A stretch of 38,084 nucleotides of DNA from Rhizomonospora bruguierae (GCF_018397995.1 NZ_BBQH01000055.1:1-38084), one strand, 5' to 3'; shown: positions 23,635 through 32,255, counted from the stretch's first letter. Program-made: numbers and translations. Notes: generated from the letters alone by a model not told the origin.

Positions 23635-25284
23635 TCAGTCCGGGGGCAGGCGGCGCAGCGCGAGCAGGCAGATGTCGTCGTCCGGGCCGCCGGGCGGGCG
23701 CAGGCCGCGCGGGACCATCTTGACGAGCTCGGCGGCGGTGGTGCCCGGCGGGCAGGAGCGGACGGCGCCGCGCAGCCGGGCCCGCCCCGCCTCCGGGTCG
23801 ACGTCGCGCCGGTCGGTGAGCCCGTCGGTGTACCACAGGACGGTGTCGCCCGGCTCCAGGAGCAGCTTGCCCTCCTCGTACGGCGCCGCGCCGGGCAGCG
23901 CGCCGAGCAGGGTGCCGCCCGGCTCGTCCAGGATGGTGATCTCGTCGCCCCGGCGGTGGACCGGCCCGGGGTGGCCGGCGCGGCTCCACACCAGGGTGTG
24001 CGTGCTCAGGTCGTACACGCCGAACAGCATGGTCACGAGGTCCAGGTCGGGCAGGCCGGCGAGCAGCCGGTTGACCCGGCACAGCACCGAGCCCGGGAGC
24101 GGGTCCTCCACCGCGTACGCCCGGACCGCGTTGCGGACCTGCCCCATGATGCTCGCCGCCCGCAGGTCGTGGCCGGTCACGTCGCCCACGGCGAGGACCA
24201 GCCGGTCGTCGGGCAGCAGGAACGCGTCGTACCAGTCGCCGCCCACGTCCACCCGGTCGGTGACCGGCAGGTACGCGGTGGCCAGGTCGATGCCGGGCAC
24301 GGTCGGGATCTGCCGCGGCAGCATGGTGCGCTGGAACATCTGTAGCGCCTTGTGCTCGGCGACCAGCGCGGCGCGGGCCTGCTCCGCACGCTGGGACGCC
24401 TCCCGCGCGGCCCGTTCCAGCTCGGCGGTCTCCCGCAGCCGGACCGCCTCCGCCTCCAGTTCGGCCAGGGTGCGCCGCTGCGTCTCGTCGATCACCTGGA
24501 CCGCCACCCCGGTGACCTCGCCGTCCGGTAGCCGGACCGGGAAGCAACTGGCCAGCAGATGCCGGACCACCCCGTCGGCGTCGACACCCTGGCCGGGCCG
24601 GTCCACCACGGGTCGGCCGGTCCGCAGGACGGTCGCCAGGTCGGCCAGGGTCAGCCCGGCGAGCGGGCCGTGCGCCTCGGCGGCGTCGCCCGGTGCGGGC
24701 CGGCCGGTCAGCCCGCAGACCCGGGCCAGCACCTCGTTCGCCCCCCGGAAGGTGAGCCCGGTGTCGAGCAGCGCGAAGCCGTGCGGCGAGGACTCCAGCA
24801 CGGCGCTGAGCTGGGCGAGGCTGCGGTCCAGTTCGCGGCGCAGGCGTTCCTCGGCGCCGACCCGGTATTCGGCGGCGAGCCAGGCCCGCTCGGTGCGCCG
24901 GGTGACGTGCGCCAGCCAGCCGTAGGCCAGCAGGACCGACAGCGCGGCCAGCCCGAACGTGGCCAGTGCCGGCAGCTCCTCCGGGTTCACCCGGGTCGCG
25001 AACCGCGGCTCCAGCAGGACCAGGTGGAACAGCGCGCCGGAGAGCAGGGTGGCGACGATGCCGGCGCCCAGTCCCCCGATCAGGCAGGCCAGCAGCACGG
25101 TGCCGAGCAGCGGGACCGAGCCCACACCGGGTTCCAGCGGATGCCACGCCTCGTACGCCGCGGGCGCCAGCGGCAACAGCGACGCGAGCGCGCTGACCAG
25201 CGCGGACCGGCGGCGGGGCATGACCATGAGCTCCTTGTCAACCGGCTGCGGTGCGCCCGGGGAGGGTGAGCGGCGCTTACCCAT
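23635..25284 (-). CDS. Membrane PAS sensor with PP2C (SpoIIE-type) phosphatase domain
   Basis: Probable serine/threonine phosphatase acting on an anti-sigma-factor antagonist in a stress or development switch. The protein has 549 residues. It opens with three or four membrane spans (about 28-125, DUF4118-like). A coiled coil follows, then a PAS domain (about 155-270; LSAVLESSPHGFALLDTGL), a second coiled coil, and a SpoIIE PP2C domain (about 325-549). The PP2C metal ligands are visible in VGGDWYDAFLL, VGDVTGHD and the terminal GGPDDDICLLAL. The ATG at 25284 follows a GGGGGG; M20 or M22 are alternatives. No cognate anti-sigma or antagonist gene is adjacent. Confidence 0.88.
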   Translation of the reverse strand: MGKRRSPSPGAPQPVDKELMVMPRRRSALVSALASLLPLAPAAYEAWHPLEPGVGSVPLLGTVLLACLIGGLGAGIVATLLSGALFHLVLLEPRFATRVNPEELPALATFGLAALSVLLAYGWLAHVTRRTERAWLAAEYRVGAEERLRRELDRSLAQLSAVLESSPHGFALLDTGLTFRGANEVLARVCGLTGRPAPGDAAEAHGPLAGLTLADLATVLRTGRPVVDRPGQGVDADGVVRHLLASCFPVRLPDGEVTGVAVQVIDETQRRTLAELEAEAVRLRETAELERAAREASQRAEQARAALVAEHKALQMFQRTMLPRQIPTVPGIDLATAYLPVTDRVDVGGDWYDAFLLPDDRLVLAVGDVTGHDLRAASIMGQVRNAVRAYAVEDPLPGSVLCRVNRLLAGLPDLDLVTMLFGVYDLSTHTLVWSRAGHPGPVHRRGDEITILDEPGGTLLGALPGAAPYEEGKLLLEPGDTVLWYTDGLTDRRDVDPEAGRARLRGAVRSCPPGTTAAELVKMVPRGLRPPGGPDDDICLLALRRLPPD

Positions 25285-25354
25285 CGTCCCCCCGGCCCGG
25301 ACGGACCGCCACCATTCCCTGGCCCGGTTCCCCGCTATCCGTCAGACTGTGCCG

Positions 25355-26737
25355 GTGCGACTGGTAGTGATCGGCGGGGACGCGGCGGGCATGTCGGCGG
25401 CCTCGCAGGCCCGCCGGCACGCCCCGGCGGACCGACTGGAGATCGTGGTGTTCGAGCGCTCCCACGTCGTCTCGTACTCGGCCTGCGGCATCCCGTACTG
25501 GGTCGGCGGACTGGTCGGTGACCGGGACGATCTGGTGGTCCGCACCCCGGCGGTGTTCCGGGACGAGTTCGCGATCGACGTGCGGCCGCGGCACGAGGTG
25601 GTGGCCGTCGACCTGGCGGCCCGCGAGGTGACGGCGGTCGACCTCGACGGCGACCGGCCGGGCGGCCGGGAGATCCGGATGGGCTTCGACCGGCTCGTCT
25701 ACGCGACCGGCGCGTCGCCGCTCCGGCCGCCGTGGGCGGTGTCCGCCGTCGGCGGCGTCTACGGGGTGCAGACCCTGGACGACGGCTGCGCCCTGCGGGA
25801 GTGGCTGGACGGCGACCCGCGGCCGGAACGGGCGGTCGTGGTCGGCGCCGGGTACATCGGCGTGGAGATGGCCGAGGCGATGGTGCGCCGGGGCCTGACC
25901 GTCACCCTGGTCGACCACGCCGACCAGCCGATGTCCACGGTGGATCCGGACATGGGCGCGCTGGTCGCGGACGCGCTGCGAGGGCTGGGCATCGACGTGC
26001 GCACCGGCGTGACGGTCCACGGGCTCGAGTCCAGCGGCGGCCGGGTGAGCGCGGTGGCGACCGACGGGGGCGTCCTGCCCGCCGACGTGGTGGTGCTCGG
26101 CCTGGGCGTGACCCCAAACGTGTCCCTCGCCGAGGAGGCGGGCATCCCCCTGGGGGCCACCGGCGCCATCCCCACCGACCTGCGCATGCGGGTACCGGGT
26201 GTGGAGGATGTGTGGGCGGCCGGCGACTGCGTCCAGACCACCCACCGGGTGACCGGACTGCCGGCGTACGTCCCGCTCGGCACGCACGCGAACAAGCAGG
26301 GACGGGTCGCCGGCATCAACATCGGCGGCGGGTACGCGACGTTCCCCGGCGTGGCGGGCACCGCCGTGACCAAGGTCTGCGACCTGGAGGTCGGCCGGAC
26401 CGGGCTGCTGGAGGCCGAGGCGGAGCGCGCCGGCTTCGCGTTCGTCGCCGCCAAGGTGCGCTCCACCAGCCGGGCCGGCTACTTCCCCGGCAGCGCGCCG
26501 ATGACCGTCAAGCTCATCGCCGAGCGGCGCAGCGGCCGCCTGCTCGGGGCCCAGGTGGTCGGGCAGTCGGAGGCCGCCAAGCGGATCGACGCGCTCGCCG
26601 TCGCGCTGTGGAACGGCATGACCGTCGAGGAGATGACCGGCCTGGACCTCGGCTACGCGCCCCCGTACGCGCCGGTCTGGGACCCGGTACTCATCGCCGC
26701 GCGGAAGGCCGTCGAGGAGATGACCGGCCCCGGGTGA
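25355..26737 (+). CDS. FAD-dependent CoA-disulfide-reductase-like oxidoreductase
   Basis: Flavoprotein of 460 residues that probably uses NAD(P)H to reduce a disulfide or related substrate. The FAD-binding GGDAAGMSAA is at residues 7-16. The single redox-active cysteine C44 in SYSACGIPYWVGG is the hallmark of CoA-disulfide reductases and NADH oxidases. The NAD(P) site VVVGAGYIGVEMAEA lies near 165, AAGDC near 285, and the dimerisation domain runs from about 320. There is no Shine-Dalgarno; GTG at 25355 gives the usual MRLVVIGGDAAG start, GTG 25349 is equally in frame, and a leaderless transcript is possible. The gene overlaps the convergent Nei gene by 47 bp. Confidence 0.9.
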   Translation: MRLVVIGGDAAGMSAASQARRHAPADRLEIVVFERSHVVSYSACGIPYWVGGLVGDRDDLVVRTPAVFRDEFAIDVRPRHEVVAVDLAAREVTAVDLDGDRPGGREIRMGFDRLVYATGASPLRPPWAVSAVGGVYGVQTLDDGCALREWLDGDPRPERAVVVGAGYIGVEMAEAMVRRGLTVTLVDHADQPMSTVDPDMGALVADALRGLGIDVRTGVTVHGLESSGGRVSAVATDGGVLPADVVVLGLGVTPNVSLAEEAGIPLGATGAIPTDLRMRVPGVEDVWAAGDCVQTTHRVTGLPAYVPLGTHANKQGRVAGINIGGGYATFPGVAGTAVTKVCDLEVGRTGLLEAEAERAGFAFVAAKVRSTSRAGYFPGSAPMTVKLIAERRSGRLLGAQVVGQSEAAKRIDALAVALWNGMTVEEMTGLDLGYAPPYAPVWDPVLIAARKAVEEMTGPG

Positions 26738-27554
26738 CCCCGCCTTTCACCGGCTGGCACCCGGGGCACCAGTACGAGTTCCGCCCGGCCAGCCCGGCGG
26801 TACGCACCTCGGTACCGCAGACCAGGCACGGCTGGCCGGCCCGCCGGTACACGTACACCTCGCCGCCGTGCCGGTCCACCCGCGGCGCCCGGCCCATCGC
26901 CTCGGGCGTGTGCGCCGTGTGCACGGTGTCGATCCGGCCCCGGGCCACCCCCTCCTTCATCAGGGCGCGCAGGTCCGTCCACAGCTCCTGCCACGCGCGT
27001 GGGGTCACCTCCCGGGCCGGCCTGGTGGGCGGGATACCGGCCCGGAACAGCACCTCGGTCACGTAGATCAGGCCGGCGCCGGCGATCACCGACTGGTCCA
27101 GCAGGAGCGCGGCGATCGGGGTCGGGCTGCGGCCGATCCGCGCGTACGCCGGGTCGGGGTCGGCGTCGTCGCGCAGCGGGTCGGCGCCCAGGCGCGACCG
27201 CAGCGCCTCCGCCTGCGCCGGGTCGAACAGTTCGCAGGCCGCCGGGCCGCGCAACTCCAGCCAGTGGCGGTCGTCGTTCAGCCGCAGCCGCAGTTGCCCG
27301 ACCGGCTCCGGGAACGGCATCGGCCCGTCCGCGAACCGGCCGTACAAGCCAAGGTGGACGTGCAGGATCAGGTCACCCGCGTAGTGGTGCAGCAGGTGCT
27401 TGCCGTACGCCTCGGTGTCCCGCAGGGTCCGGCCGGTGAGGGTGGCCGCCCCGGCCGCGAACCGGCCCTGTGGGCTGGCGGCGACCAGCGCGCGGCCGGC
27501 GAACAGTTCGCGGTGCCGGGCGGCGAGGCGGTGGATGGTGTGACCCTCGGGCAT
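26691..27554 (-). CDS. nei: Nei/Fpg-type DNA glycosylase (endonuclease VIII)
   Basis: Removes oxidised bases and cuts the abasic site in base excision repair. The protein has 287 residues. The invariant N-terminus PEGHTIHRLA supplies catalytic P2 and E3; the strand lysine is in AYGKHLLHH; the helix-two-turn-helix is around LLDQSVIAGAGLIYVTEVLF. The C-terminal zinc finger has CLVC and CPGC pairs, followed by a basic tail of about 20 residues. PEGHT and the zinc finger place it with actinobacterial Nei2. The ATG at 27554 gives a full-length enzyme. The tail-coding part overlaps the end of the convergent flavoprotein gene. Confidence 0.92.
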   Translation of the reverse strand: MPEGHTIHRLAARHRELFAGRALVAASPQGRFAAGAATLTGRTLRDTEAYGKHLLHHYAGDLILHVHLGLYGRFADGPMPFPEPVGQLRLRLNDDRHWLELRGPAACELFDPAQAEALRSRLGADPLRDDADPDPAYARIGRSPTPIAALLLDQSVIAGAGLIYVTEVLFRAGIPPTRPAREVTPRAWQELWTDLRALMKEGVARGRIDTVHTAHTPEAMGRAPRVDRHGGEVYVYRRAGQPCLVCGTEVRTAGLAGRNSYWCPGCQPVKGGVTRGRSSPRRPSARR

Positions 27555-27573
27555 GACGCGCCAACCGTACCCG

Positions 27574-28611
27574 TTACGGCGGGACCGGCTTGCGCGTGTC
27601 CAGCCAGTAGTTCCCGGACCAGCGGTTGCCCTTGGCCTTCGTGTCGAAGGCGGCGACCGGGCCGTAGTACCCGCACTTCTTGAAGAACTTGCGGCCGAAG
27701 GCGTTGTTCAGGAACCGGACGTTCCGGGCGTAGTAGTCGGGGTTCTTGTCGGTCGTCTCGCCCGGGTCGCCACCCCAGACGGCGTACCCGCCACCGTTGA
27801 ACAGGTTGTTCTCAACCAGCACGTCGTCGATCGGACCCCAGTCGCCGATCAGCCCGAGCGCCATGCCGCCGGTCGGCACGTCGTTCATCTCCAGGTTGTT
27901 GCCCCGGATCACGTACCGGCCGCCACCGTTGCTGGAGAACGCCAGGTTCTCGCTGATCGACGTCCCGTACAGGTCATGCACGTACGAGTCCTCGATCACG
28001 GCGTCGTAGTTGGGCTGGATGCCCCGGGCCATGCCGTGGATGTCACAGCGGCGGCAGGTGAAGTGCGACCCGCCGAGGCCGGCGCCCCGGGCGTGCACGT
28101 GCGCGCCGTCGATCTCCACGTCCTCCAGCAGCGCGTTGCGGACGTTCTCCGCCACCTCGACCTGGCGGGCGCTGCCGCACGATCCCCCGCGCACCAGCGA
28201 CCTGCGCACGGTGACGTTGCTGGCCCGGATGATGATGCACTTGGCACGCACGCCGGTGATCGTGCTGCCCGCCTTGGTGATCGTGAGTTCGCCCACGTCC
28301 CGCAGCTTGGTGCCCGGCGGCACGCCCGTCGTGGACGCGTCCGGGAACCCGTTCTTCGAGCGGCGCGGCGTCGGCGAAGGTGACGGCTTGGCCGTCGGCT
28401 TCGGGCTCGGGCTCGGACCGGCCGTGGCCGTGCTGGCGGCAGGCCCCGCCACGGCGAGCCCGGCGGACCCGGCCGGGAGGGCTCCCGCGCCGCTCCCCGG
28501 CCCGCCGCCGGTACGCGTCCAGCCCCAGATCAGGCCGGCGCCGACGAGGACCGCGAGCCCCGCGCCGGCGGCGACCAACGCCGTGCCGCGCCCGCCCGCT
28601 CCGACCCTCAT
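27574..28611 (-). CDS. Membrane-anchored or secreted beta-helix protein
   Basis: A 345-residue protein with one N-terminal hydrophobic segment (GTALVAAGAGLAVLVGAGLI), then a low-complexity Pro/Ser/Lys linker (about 60-88). The rest is a right-handed parallel beta-helix domain (about 90-345), with repeated turns such as ITKAGSTITGVRAKCIIIRA, ALLEDVEIDGAHVHARG, FTCRRCDIHGMARGIQPNYD and VIRGNNLEMND. Such folds occur in pectin- and other polysaccharide-active proteins, but no catalytic set is clear, so activity is undecided. The ATG at 28611 has GGAGG 4 nt upstream. It follows nei by 20 bp on the same strand, with no obvious functional link. Confidence 0.8.
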   Translation of the reverse strand: MRVGAGGRGTALVAAGAGLAVLVGAGLIWGWTRTGGGPGSGAGALPAGSAGLAVAGPAASTATAGPSPSPKPTAKPSPSPTPRRSKNGFPDASTTGVPPGTKLRDVGELTITKAGSTITGVRAKCIIIRASNVTVRRSLVRGGSCGSARQVEVAENVRNALLEDVEIDGAHVHARGAGLGGSHFTCRRCDIHGMARGIQPNYDAVIEDSYVHDLYGTSISENLAFSSNGGGRYVIRGNNLEMNDVPTGGMALGLIGDWGPIDDVLVENNLFNGGGYAVWGGDPGETTDKNPDYYARNVRFLNNAFGRKFFKKCGYYGPVAAFDTKAKGNRWSGNYWLDTRKPVPP

Positions 28612-28950
28612 CGCACCTCCGCCGCACCCCGAATCTTCCCTGAATCGCCCCGGCTCGACTCTGCTGATCGGCGGTCAACCCTGTCAACCAGCGCTGCTGT
28701 CCGGCCCACGACACCCCGCCGCCCCTCCCCCGCCGATCTGGCGATCACCGTTCCGTCCGCAACCGCCCGCCGATCTTGGAGTTGTGGTGGCTATCAAAGG
28801 CCGCAGATCAGGGCGATCCGGGCACCACAAGTCCAAGATCGGCCGAGGGAGGGGAGATCGGGGCAGACCCTTACGGGTAAGGACCGCCCTACCATCGGCC
28901 GGGTGGCCAGCCGGATCGTTCGGGCCGACCATGATCCTTAACGTCGGGGC
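28612..28950. other. Divergent intergenic region with dispersed repeat
   Basis: This 339-bp gap separates the divergent beta-helix and acyltransferase genes. It holds repeat copy B (28766-28845) and a partial, related CGCCGATCTGGCGATC block just before it. The promoter of the acyltransferase gene should be in the last 100 bp, where CCATGATCCTTAACG is less GC-rich. Frames crossing it are not protein-like. Confidence 0.6.
28766..28845. repeat. Dispersed palindromic repeat, copy B
   Basis: The left arm GCCGATCTTGGAGTTGTGG-TG (28769-28789) and the right arm CACCACAAGTCCAAGATCGG-C (28823-28843) are near-perfect inverted repeats with a 33-nt centre. The arms match copy A (21984-22062) closely, and the spacing is identical. 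Confidence 0.88.
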
Positions 28951-30156
28951 ATGACGGCGCTACGGGGGTACGCGGAACGAATCGCCGAACGGACGCCAGC
29001 CGACCGGGAACGCCACATCGACGGGCTGCGCGCGCTGGCCATCCTCGGTGTCGTGTGTGGGCACTGGCTGGTCGGTGCGCTCACGCCGGGGCCGGACGGC
29101 GGGTTGACCGTGCACAGCACCCTCGCCGGTCTCCCCTGGCTGGCGCCGGCGAGCTGGGGATTCCAGCTACTGGGGCTGTTCTTCCTGGTCGGCGGCTACT
29201 CCGCGGTCCGCGCCCTGGACCGCGCGCACGGCCGCGGCGAGTCCACCGGCGCCTGGCTGCGCCGCCGGTTCCGCCGCCTCGGCGCACCCGTCCTTGCCGC
29301 CACCGCGCTGGCCGGCGCGGCGCTGCCGGTCGCCGCCGCGGCGGGCGTGCCGGGGAGCACCCTGCGGGCGTGGGCGGTCCTGTTCGTCCAACCACTGTGG
29401 TTCATCGCGGTGTACGCGGTCCTTACCGCCCTCACCCCGTACGCGCTCCGCCTCGACCGCCGCCTCGGCGCCTGGGCCGCCCTGCCCATGGCCGCCGCGG
29501 TCGCCGTCGTCGACCTGCTCCGGTACGGGCCGCCGGGGGCCACCTGGCTCGGGTACCTGACCGTGCTGCCGACCTGGCTGCTCCCGTACCAGATCGGGGT
29601 GGCCTGGGCCCGGGGGCGCGTGCGCCGCGCCGCGGCCTGGAGCCTGCTGCTCGCCGGCGGCGCCCTGTTCGCCCTGCTCGTGGGGTGGCTCCGCTACCCG
29701 CTCAGCATGGTCAGCGTGCCGGGCACCGCCCGGTCCAACTCCAACCCGCCGTCGCTGCTGGTACCGGCGCTCGCGGCGGCCCAGGCGGGCGCCGCGATCC
29801 TGCTCGCCGCCCCGCTGGACCGCATGCTGCGACGCCCCGTGCCGTGGGCGGCGGTGGCGGCGCTGAACCTGGCGGCGATGAGCGTCTTCTGTTGGCACCA
29901 GACCGCGCTGGTGGCCGTCTCCGCCGCGGGCGCCACCCTCGGACCGCCCCTGCCGGGCCTGACCACCTCCCCCGAGGGCATCGGCTGGCTCGCGGCCCGC
30001 CTCGCGTGGCTGCCGGTGTTCGCAGCGGCGCTGGCCGGCCTGGTCGCCCTGGTCCGCCGCTGGGAGGCGCCGGGCCCCACCCTCGGTCGCCGCCTCCGTG
30101 TGCTCGCCGCGCTCGCCGCCCTCGCCTTCACGGCCTACCTCGTCACCGTCTACTAG
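28951..30156 (+). CDS. Acyltransferase family 3 membrane protein
   Basis: Transfers acyl groups, probably to a surface glycan or lipid-linked molecule. The protein has 401 residues with about ten membrane spans. The family start RHIDGLRALAILGVVCGHWL holds the conserved R-x(n)-H pair, with the catalytic histidine in CGHW. LFFLVGGYSAVRALDR corresponds to the conserved FFxxSG-type segment. The CWHQTALV motif in a late span is also seen in the family. The ATG at 28951 lacks a strong Shine-Dalgarno. It is transcribed away from the beta-helix gene. The acceptor cannot be predicted. Confidence 0.87.
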   Translation: MTALRGYAERIAERTPADRERHIDGLRALAILGVVCGHWLVGALTPGPDGGLTVHSTLAGLPWLAPASWGFQLLGLFFLVGGYSAVRALDRAHGRGESTGAWLRRRFRRLGAPVLAATALAGAALPVAAAAGVPGSTLRAWAVLFVQPLWFIAVYAVLTALTPYALRLDRRLGAWAALPMAAAVAVVDLLRYGPPGATWLGYLTVLPTWLLPYQIGVAWARGRVRRAAAWSLLLAGGALFALLVGWLRYPLSMVSVPGTARSNSNPPSLLVPALAAAQAGAAILLAAPLDRMLRRPVPWAAVAALNLAAMSVFCWHQTALVAVSAAGATLGPPLPGLTTSPEGIGWLAARLAWLPVFAAALAGLVALVRRWEAPGPTLGRRLRVLAALAALAFTAYLVTVY

Positions 30157-30228
30157 GGACGAAAGGCCGGCCGCTGCCGCGAGGCCGAGTGGAGGACGTG
30201 ACGGCGTACCTCCGCATTGAGCTGGGTG

Positions 30229-30936
30229 CTAGCGAGATCGCTTGGATACGTCGGCGACGATGACGGTCACGTTGTCCGGACCGCCGTGATCCAGAGCGAG
30301 GGATACGAGCCTGTCGGCCACTACCTGCGGATTCTCAGATGCACTCAGAGTCGCGTCAATGAGGTCATGCGGCACGTACGAACTCAGACCATCGGAGCAC
30401 AGCATGAAGCGATCACCAAGGAGGAGGTTCCACCTCGTGATGTCGGGCGATCGGCCATCGGCTCGACCATCAAGCCACCGGGAGAGTCGTTCGGGAAGGT
30501 TCGGCACGTCGGTCGCGTCGGCGACCAGGTGCTCGTACGTGTGGTCTTCGGTGATCTGGCGCATCCCCTCGGCGCCTGTGCCATCTCGTCGCAGCAGGTA
30601 AGCGCGGGAGTCACCGACGTACCCGAGTACGGCAACCGTCTCGGACCACATCAGTGCCACGAGCGTGCTGCCCATTCCTGCTAGTTGAGGTTCGGCCGCG
30701 ATTCGCTGTCCTACGGCCTCGTTCGCAGCGTTGACAGCCTGTCCGAGGGCAGCGGGAAGGCCGTCAGGGGCAAGGGTTCTGTCGTGGGACCGCAGTGTTT
30801 CGATGACGGTGGCGCTGGCAACGTCACCGGCGGGATGGCCGCCGAGGCCGTCCGCGACGGCAAACAGTGAGCGGCCAATGTAGAGGGCATCCTCGTTTCG
30901 CCGTCGCACGTGGCCGACGTGTGAGCTGCCGGCCAC
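30229..30936 (-). CDS. PP2C-type serine/threonine protein phosphatase
   Basis: Dephosphorylates phospho-serine/threonine proteins in a metal-dependent way. The protein has 235 residues and all PP2C motifs: HVRRRNEDALYIG, FAVADGLGGHPAGDVAS, GMGSTLVALMW, VLGYVGDSRAYLLR, FMLCSDGLSSYV and GGPDNVTVIVADV. It has no membrane segment. The only in-frame start is the GTG at 30936, with no Shine-Dalgarno. The codons before it (RFE) resemble the continuation of PP2C N-termini, and an in-frame TAG stands 6 codons upstream, so a lost start codon cannot be excluded. No kinase gene is adjacent. Base composition is less GC-rich than to the left, marking the start of an accessory region. Confidence 0.88.
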   Translation of the reverse strand: MAGSSHVGHVRRRNEDALYIGRSLFAVADGLGGHPAGDVASATVIETLRSHDRTLAPDGLPAALGQAVNAANEAVGQRIAAEPQLAGMGSTLVALMWSETVAVLGYVGDSRAYLLRRDGTGAEGMRQITEDHTYEHLVADATDVPNLPERLSRWLDGRADGRSPDITRWNLLLGDRFMLCSDGLSSYVPHDLIDATLSASENPQVVADRLVSLALDHGGPDNVTVIVADVSKRSR

Positions 30937-31074
30937 TTCAAAACGGCTGCGCTACCGCCTGCTACACACCAGCGCCCGACAAGTGCGCGGACAAACGCCG
31001 CCGCCGGCTACGCATTCCCGCCACCTGGCGCCCCCGGCAGCCCCCGGCAGCCGTGGCGCGCATCGACGTCGGTC

Positions 31075-31103
31075 TTGACGGGTGCTGAGCCCGTGCATAT
31101 CTT
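31075..31103 (+). promoter_or_regulatory. Sigma-70-type promoter of the 31.1 kb cassette
   Basis: TTGACG (31075-31080), a 17-nt spacer and TATCTT (31098-31103) match housekeeping -35 and -10 boxes well. Transcription would start near 31110, about 45 nt before the first gene of the cassette, so the leader hairpin at 31131-31159 would be in the mRNA. Confidence 0.7.
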
Positions 31104-31130
31104 GATACGGCGCGGTGGCACGTCTGCCGC

Positions 31131-31159
31131 CGCGAAAATTTCGGGGAGGAAATTTTGCG
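31131..31159 (+). promoter_or_regulatory. AU-rich hairpin over the ribosome binding site
   Basis: CGC-G-AAAATTTC (31131-31142) pairs with GAAATTTT-GCG (31149-31159): 3 + 8 bp with one bulge. The hexaloop GGGGAG exposes most of the Shine-Dalgarno, while the TTG start codon (31155-31157) lies in the stem. Such an AU-rich stem in a high-GC organism could act as a translation switch, for example heat-sensitive. That role is inference. Confidence 0.6.
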
Positions 31160-32252
31160 ATATCAGATGGGACGAAGTCGTGCCCACCGGACCATGCGGA
31201 GCCGGCTTTTCGCCGGGATATGCGCTAGCGCAATTGGACTTGGCGGCGTCCTGCCTGCCAGCCCGGCCGCTGCTGAACCAGCAAGGGAACTCCGCACGGT
31301 AACATTCACCGCCGACCAGCTCCAAGCGGCCGCACGGCCGTTGCGGTCAATGCCAGGCGAGTCGAGTGCCCGGAAACGAGCGTTGCAGTCGATCGACGCT
31401 CAGATGCGATCAGGAATTCTCGTCGATGCCGCTACTGTCCGGGTGAGTTCACTTGCTGACCCGTTCCTAAAGGGGCAAGAGCTGATCCTGGTTACCAACG
31501 AGTCCGTGGTGGCCACCAACATCCACTATGTCGAAGCCAGGAAAGGCGACGGGGACGTCGTCACAGCGGCCGGGCTGGAGACCGTAGAACGAGATGCCGA
31601 TACGACCGGAGGGCCAACTTCTAGGCGCTTCGGCGGAGGCTATTTGGGCGGTATCGGCAACGGCATGACGCTCAACTGGAACGGCAAGTACAACGGAAAC
31701 TGCGTGCCCAGCTTCTATTTCGCGAATCACAAAGTCGACACCTGCTACGAGAAGTGGCGTTCGACCTCAAACGCACAGCACTATGTCTACAACCGCTGGG
31801 CGATGTTCACCCTGGGCAGCCCCGCAGACGCGACGGGCTACGGGAACTTCCTCAGGGAGCTAACGATCAGGTCTCGGCAATGGAAGGGCTACGACCGTAT
31901 CCAACAAACTACAAACTGGCAGCCGACAGTCGGTACATCCAACTGCACAGATCAGGGGAGCCTCACTGTCAGTGTCGGCAGCGTGAGTGTGTCTGCGCCG
32001 ATCCGCAAGTGTAGCGATCACACTGTGTTGCTCGACACGACTCCTAAGACGTCGCTTATTGGCCTTAGGTGGGAAGGCGATTCTCGCGCGAAGCAGCACC
32101 GTGTGGACGCTGCTGCTGGGTACATCGCACGTTCGTCCACCAGTGTGCCGGTTTGGTCTGACTATGTGTGGGTGTCGACCCAGTGGTGCAGTTCATGGAT
32201 CACCTGCGACCCATGGAGCGACTACCGCTGGGACGATGGGGGCTGGTCGTAA
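31155..32252 (+). CDS. Secreted protein of unknown function, cassette gene 1
   Basis: 365 residues. The TTG at 31155 is 5 nt after GGGGAGG; ATG codons at 31167 and 31194 are alternatives. A signal peptide (SRLFAGICASAIGLGGVLPA, cleavage after ASPAAA near residue 41) indicates export. The mature part is rich in Trp, Tyr and Ser with several cysteines (NGNCVPSF, VDTCYEKW, TSNCTDQGS, RKCSDHT, WCSSWITCDPW), suggesting disulfides and a beta-rich fold. I recognise no domain or catalytic motif. The C-terminus ends in an aromatic, acidic WSDYRWDDGGWS. Codon use is markedly less GC-biased than the left two thirds of the window. The next gene follows after 3 nt. Confidence 0.8.
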   Translation: MRYQMGRSRAHRTMRSRLFAGICASAIGLGGVLPASPAAAEPARELRTVTFTADQLQAAARPLRSMPGESSARKRALQSIDAQMRSGILVDAATVRVSSLADPFLKGQELILVTNESVVATNIHYVEARKGDGDVVTAAGLETVERDADTTGGPTSRRFGGGYLGGIGNGMTLNWNGKYNGNCVPSFYFANHKVDTCYEKWRSTSNAQHYVYNRWAMFTLGSPADATGYGNFLRELTIRSRQWKGYDRIQQTTNWQPTVGTSNCTDQGSLTVSVGSVSVSAPIRKCSDHTVLLDTTPKTSLIGLRWEGDSRAKQHRVDAAAGYIARSSTSVPVWSDYVWVSTQWCSSWITCDPWSDYRWDDGGWS

Positions 32253-32255
32253 GCC

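Noticed and set aside
28010-28954. Plus-strand frame of 314 codons opposite the beta-helix gene and through repeat copy B
   Set aside because: Antisense of the beta-helix gene followed by palindromic repeat; no domain and no ribosome binding site.
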